Below the pieces are notes generated by a model, which searched no databases, was not told the origin of the DNA, and saw nothing but the letters and a program-made list of their open reading frames with translations. This document shows positions 63,514-64,000 of a stretch of 64,000 bases of DNA, one piece after another (position 1 is the stretch's first letter; each line of letters begins with the position of its first letter). The position numbers and the translations under genes were made by a program. Source of the stretch: Treponema rectale (lineage in GTDB: Bacteria > Spirochaetota > Spirochaetia > Treponematales > Treponemataceae); assembly GCF_014202035.1 (NCBI RefSeq), contig NZ_JACHFR010000001.1, forward strand, positions 744,001 through 808,000. Direction: 5' to 3'.

Positions 63514-64000
63514 AGGGAATTTCAAAGTGCATTCTGTCCTTAGTGAGTATGGTTCCCGGATAAACTTCTCTGGCCTGTGCTGCAAGAATCTCAAGATCTT
63601 TATCCGTATATCTTGGACTGTAATGAATTAATGCCATTTTCTTTGAGCCCGAATCTCTTGCAATTACGGCACTCTGTCTTGAGGTCATGTGTTTTTTTTC
63701 TTTAGCCTGGTCTGCACAGTCATCTGCAAACATTCCTTCACAGATAAGAAGATCTGAACCCTGTACTTCTTTTGCTATGGAAGGAAGATACATAGTATCA
63801 GTTACGAAACTGAATTTTCTCCCGCTCCTTGCTTTTCCGACTACCTGTTCCGGTTTTATTTCTATTCCGTCTGAATTTATTATGCTTTCACCTTTCTGCA
63901 GTTTTCCCCACAACGGTCCCCTGGGAATATTAAGCCGTTCAGCTTCTTCCGGATTGAATTCCCCCGGGCGGTCTAGTTCTTCCAGTGTATATCCGACACA
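63503..64000 (-). CDS. rnz: Ribonuclease Z, C-terminal part (runs off the window)
   Basis: The frame stays open to the window edge, so the N-terminus is missing. The visible ~165 residues carry the C-terminal part of the metallo-beta-lactamase fold: GRKFSFVTDTMY (metal-ligand Asp), SDLLICEGMF, and KMALIHYSPRYTD (a His metal ligand), with KEKKHMTSRQSAVIA in the usual HxT position. It matures tRNA 3' ends, which fits the CCA-less tRNA genes here. Confidence 0.85.
   Translation of the reverse strand, partial: CVGYTLEELDRPGEFNPEEAERLNIPRGPLWGKLQKGESIINSDGIEIKPEQVVGKARSGRKFSFVTDTMYLPSIAKEVQGSDLLICEGMFADDCADQAKEKKHMTSRQSAVIARDSGSKKMALIHYSPRYTDKDLEILAAQAREVYPGTILTKDRMHFEIPYED

Overview
The window looks like a chromosomal segment of a low-GC Treponema-type spirochaete. 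This is inferred from the protein style, the mreBCD-mrdA-rodA block, an mltG-dnaG-rpoD block, a Gld-type ABC exporter and a Cas12a locus. I could not run a database search, so the genus is an inference.

Positions 1-19,900 are an accessory, defence-rich region. On the minus strand lies a compact three-gene operon (7019 to 402): a DUF6361-type protein, a phospholipase-D-like protein and a large SF2/Snf2-like helicase. It is followed by a truncated nuclease-like fragment. A small HAD phosphatase, a zinc-ribbon miniprotein, a WYL-domain regulator, a MIF-type tautomerase and a DUF1653 protein come next. Then comes a complete type V-A CRISPR-Cas locus, read right to left: cas12a, a BRO-N/DinD-like gene, cas4, cas1, cas2, leader, and an array of 29 repeats (28 intact, the distal one degenerate) with 28 spacers of 25-27 bp.

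The strongest new observation is a 32-bp promoter/operator of fixed geometry (TGCCGTT-N3-TGACAC-N6-ATGnTAnAnT). It occurs three times: before cas12a, before the zinc-ribbon miniprotein (divergent from the WYL regulator), and before the truncated nuclease at the end of the helicase operon. This suggests one regulon, probably under the WYL protein. The second notable point is the BRO-N gene, which overlaps both cas12a and cas4 and so is probably translated as part of the cas operon.

From about 20,000 to 64,000 the content is mostly core: cysK, a GGDEF-EAL protein, mfd, tRNA-Leu, a MATE exporter, rpsD, a radical SAM-DUF2344 fusion, the rod-shape genes, rnpB, rpoD, dnaG, mltG, two tRNAs, glgA, aroH, cca, trpS, alr, folC, a Gld-type ABC system and a partial rnz. 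Within it, 29,561-31,690 is a scar of mobile DNA. It holds a tRNA-Leu with a decayed tyrosine integrase beside it, a BspA-like lipoprotein, and a 194-bp element with perfect 17-bp terminal inverted repeats that supplies the last codons of the MATE gene.

Many operons are tightly packed with 4-nt or shorter overlaps (mreD/mrdA/rodA, MBL/mltG/dnaG, DUF4340/folC), which points to translational coupling.
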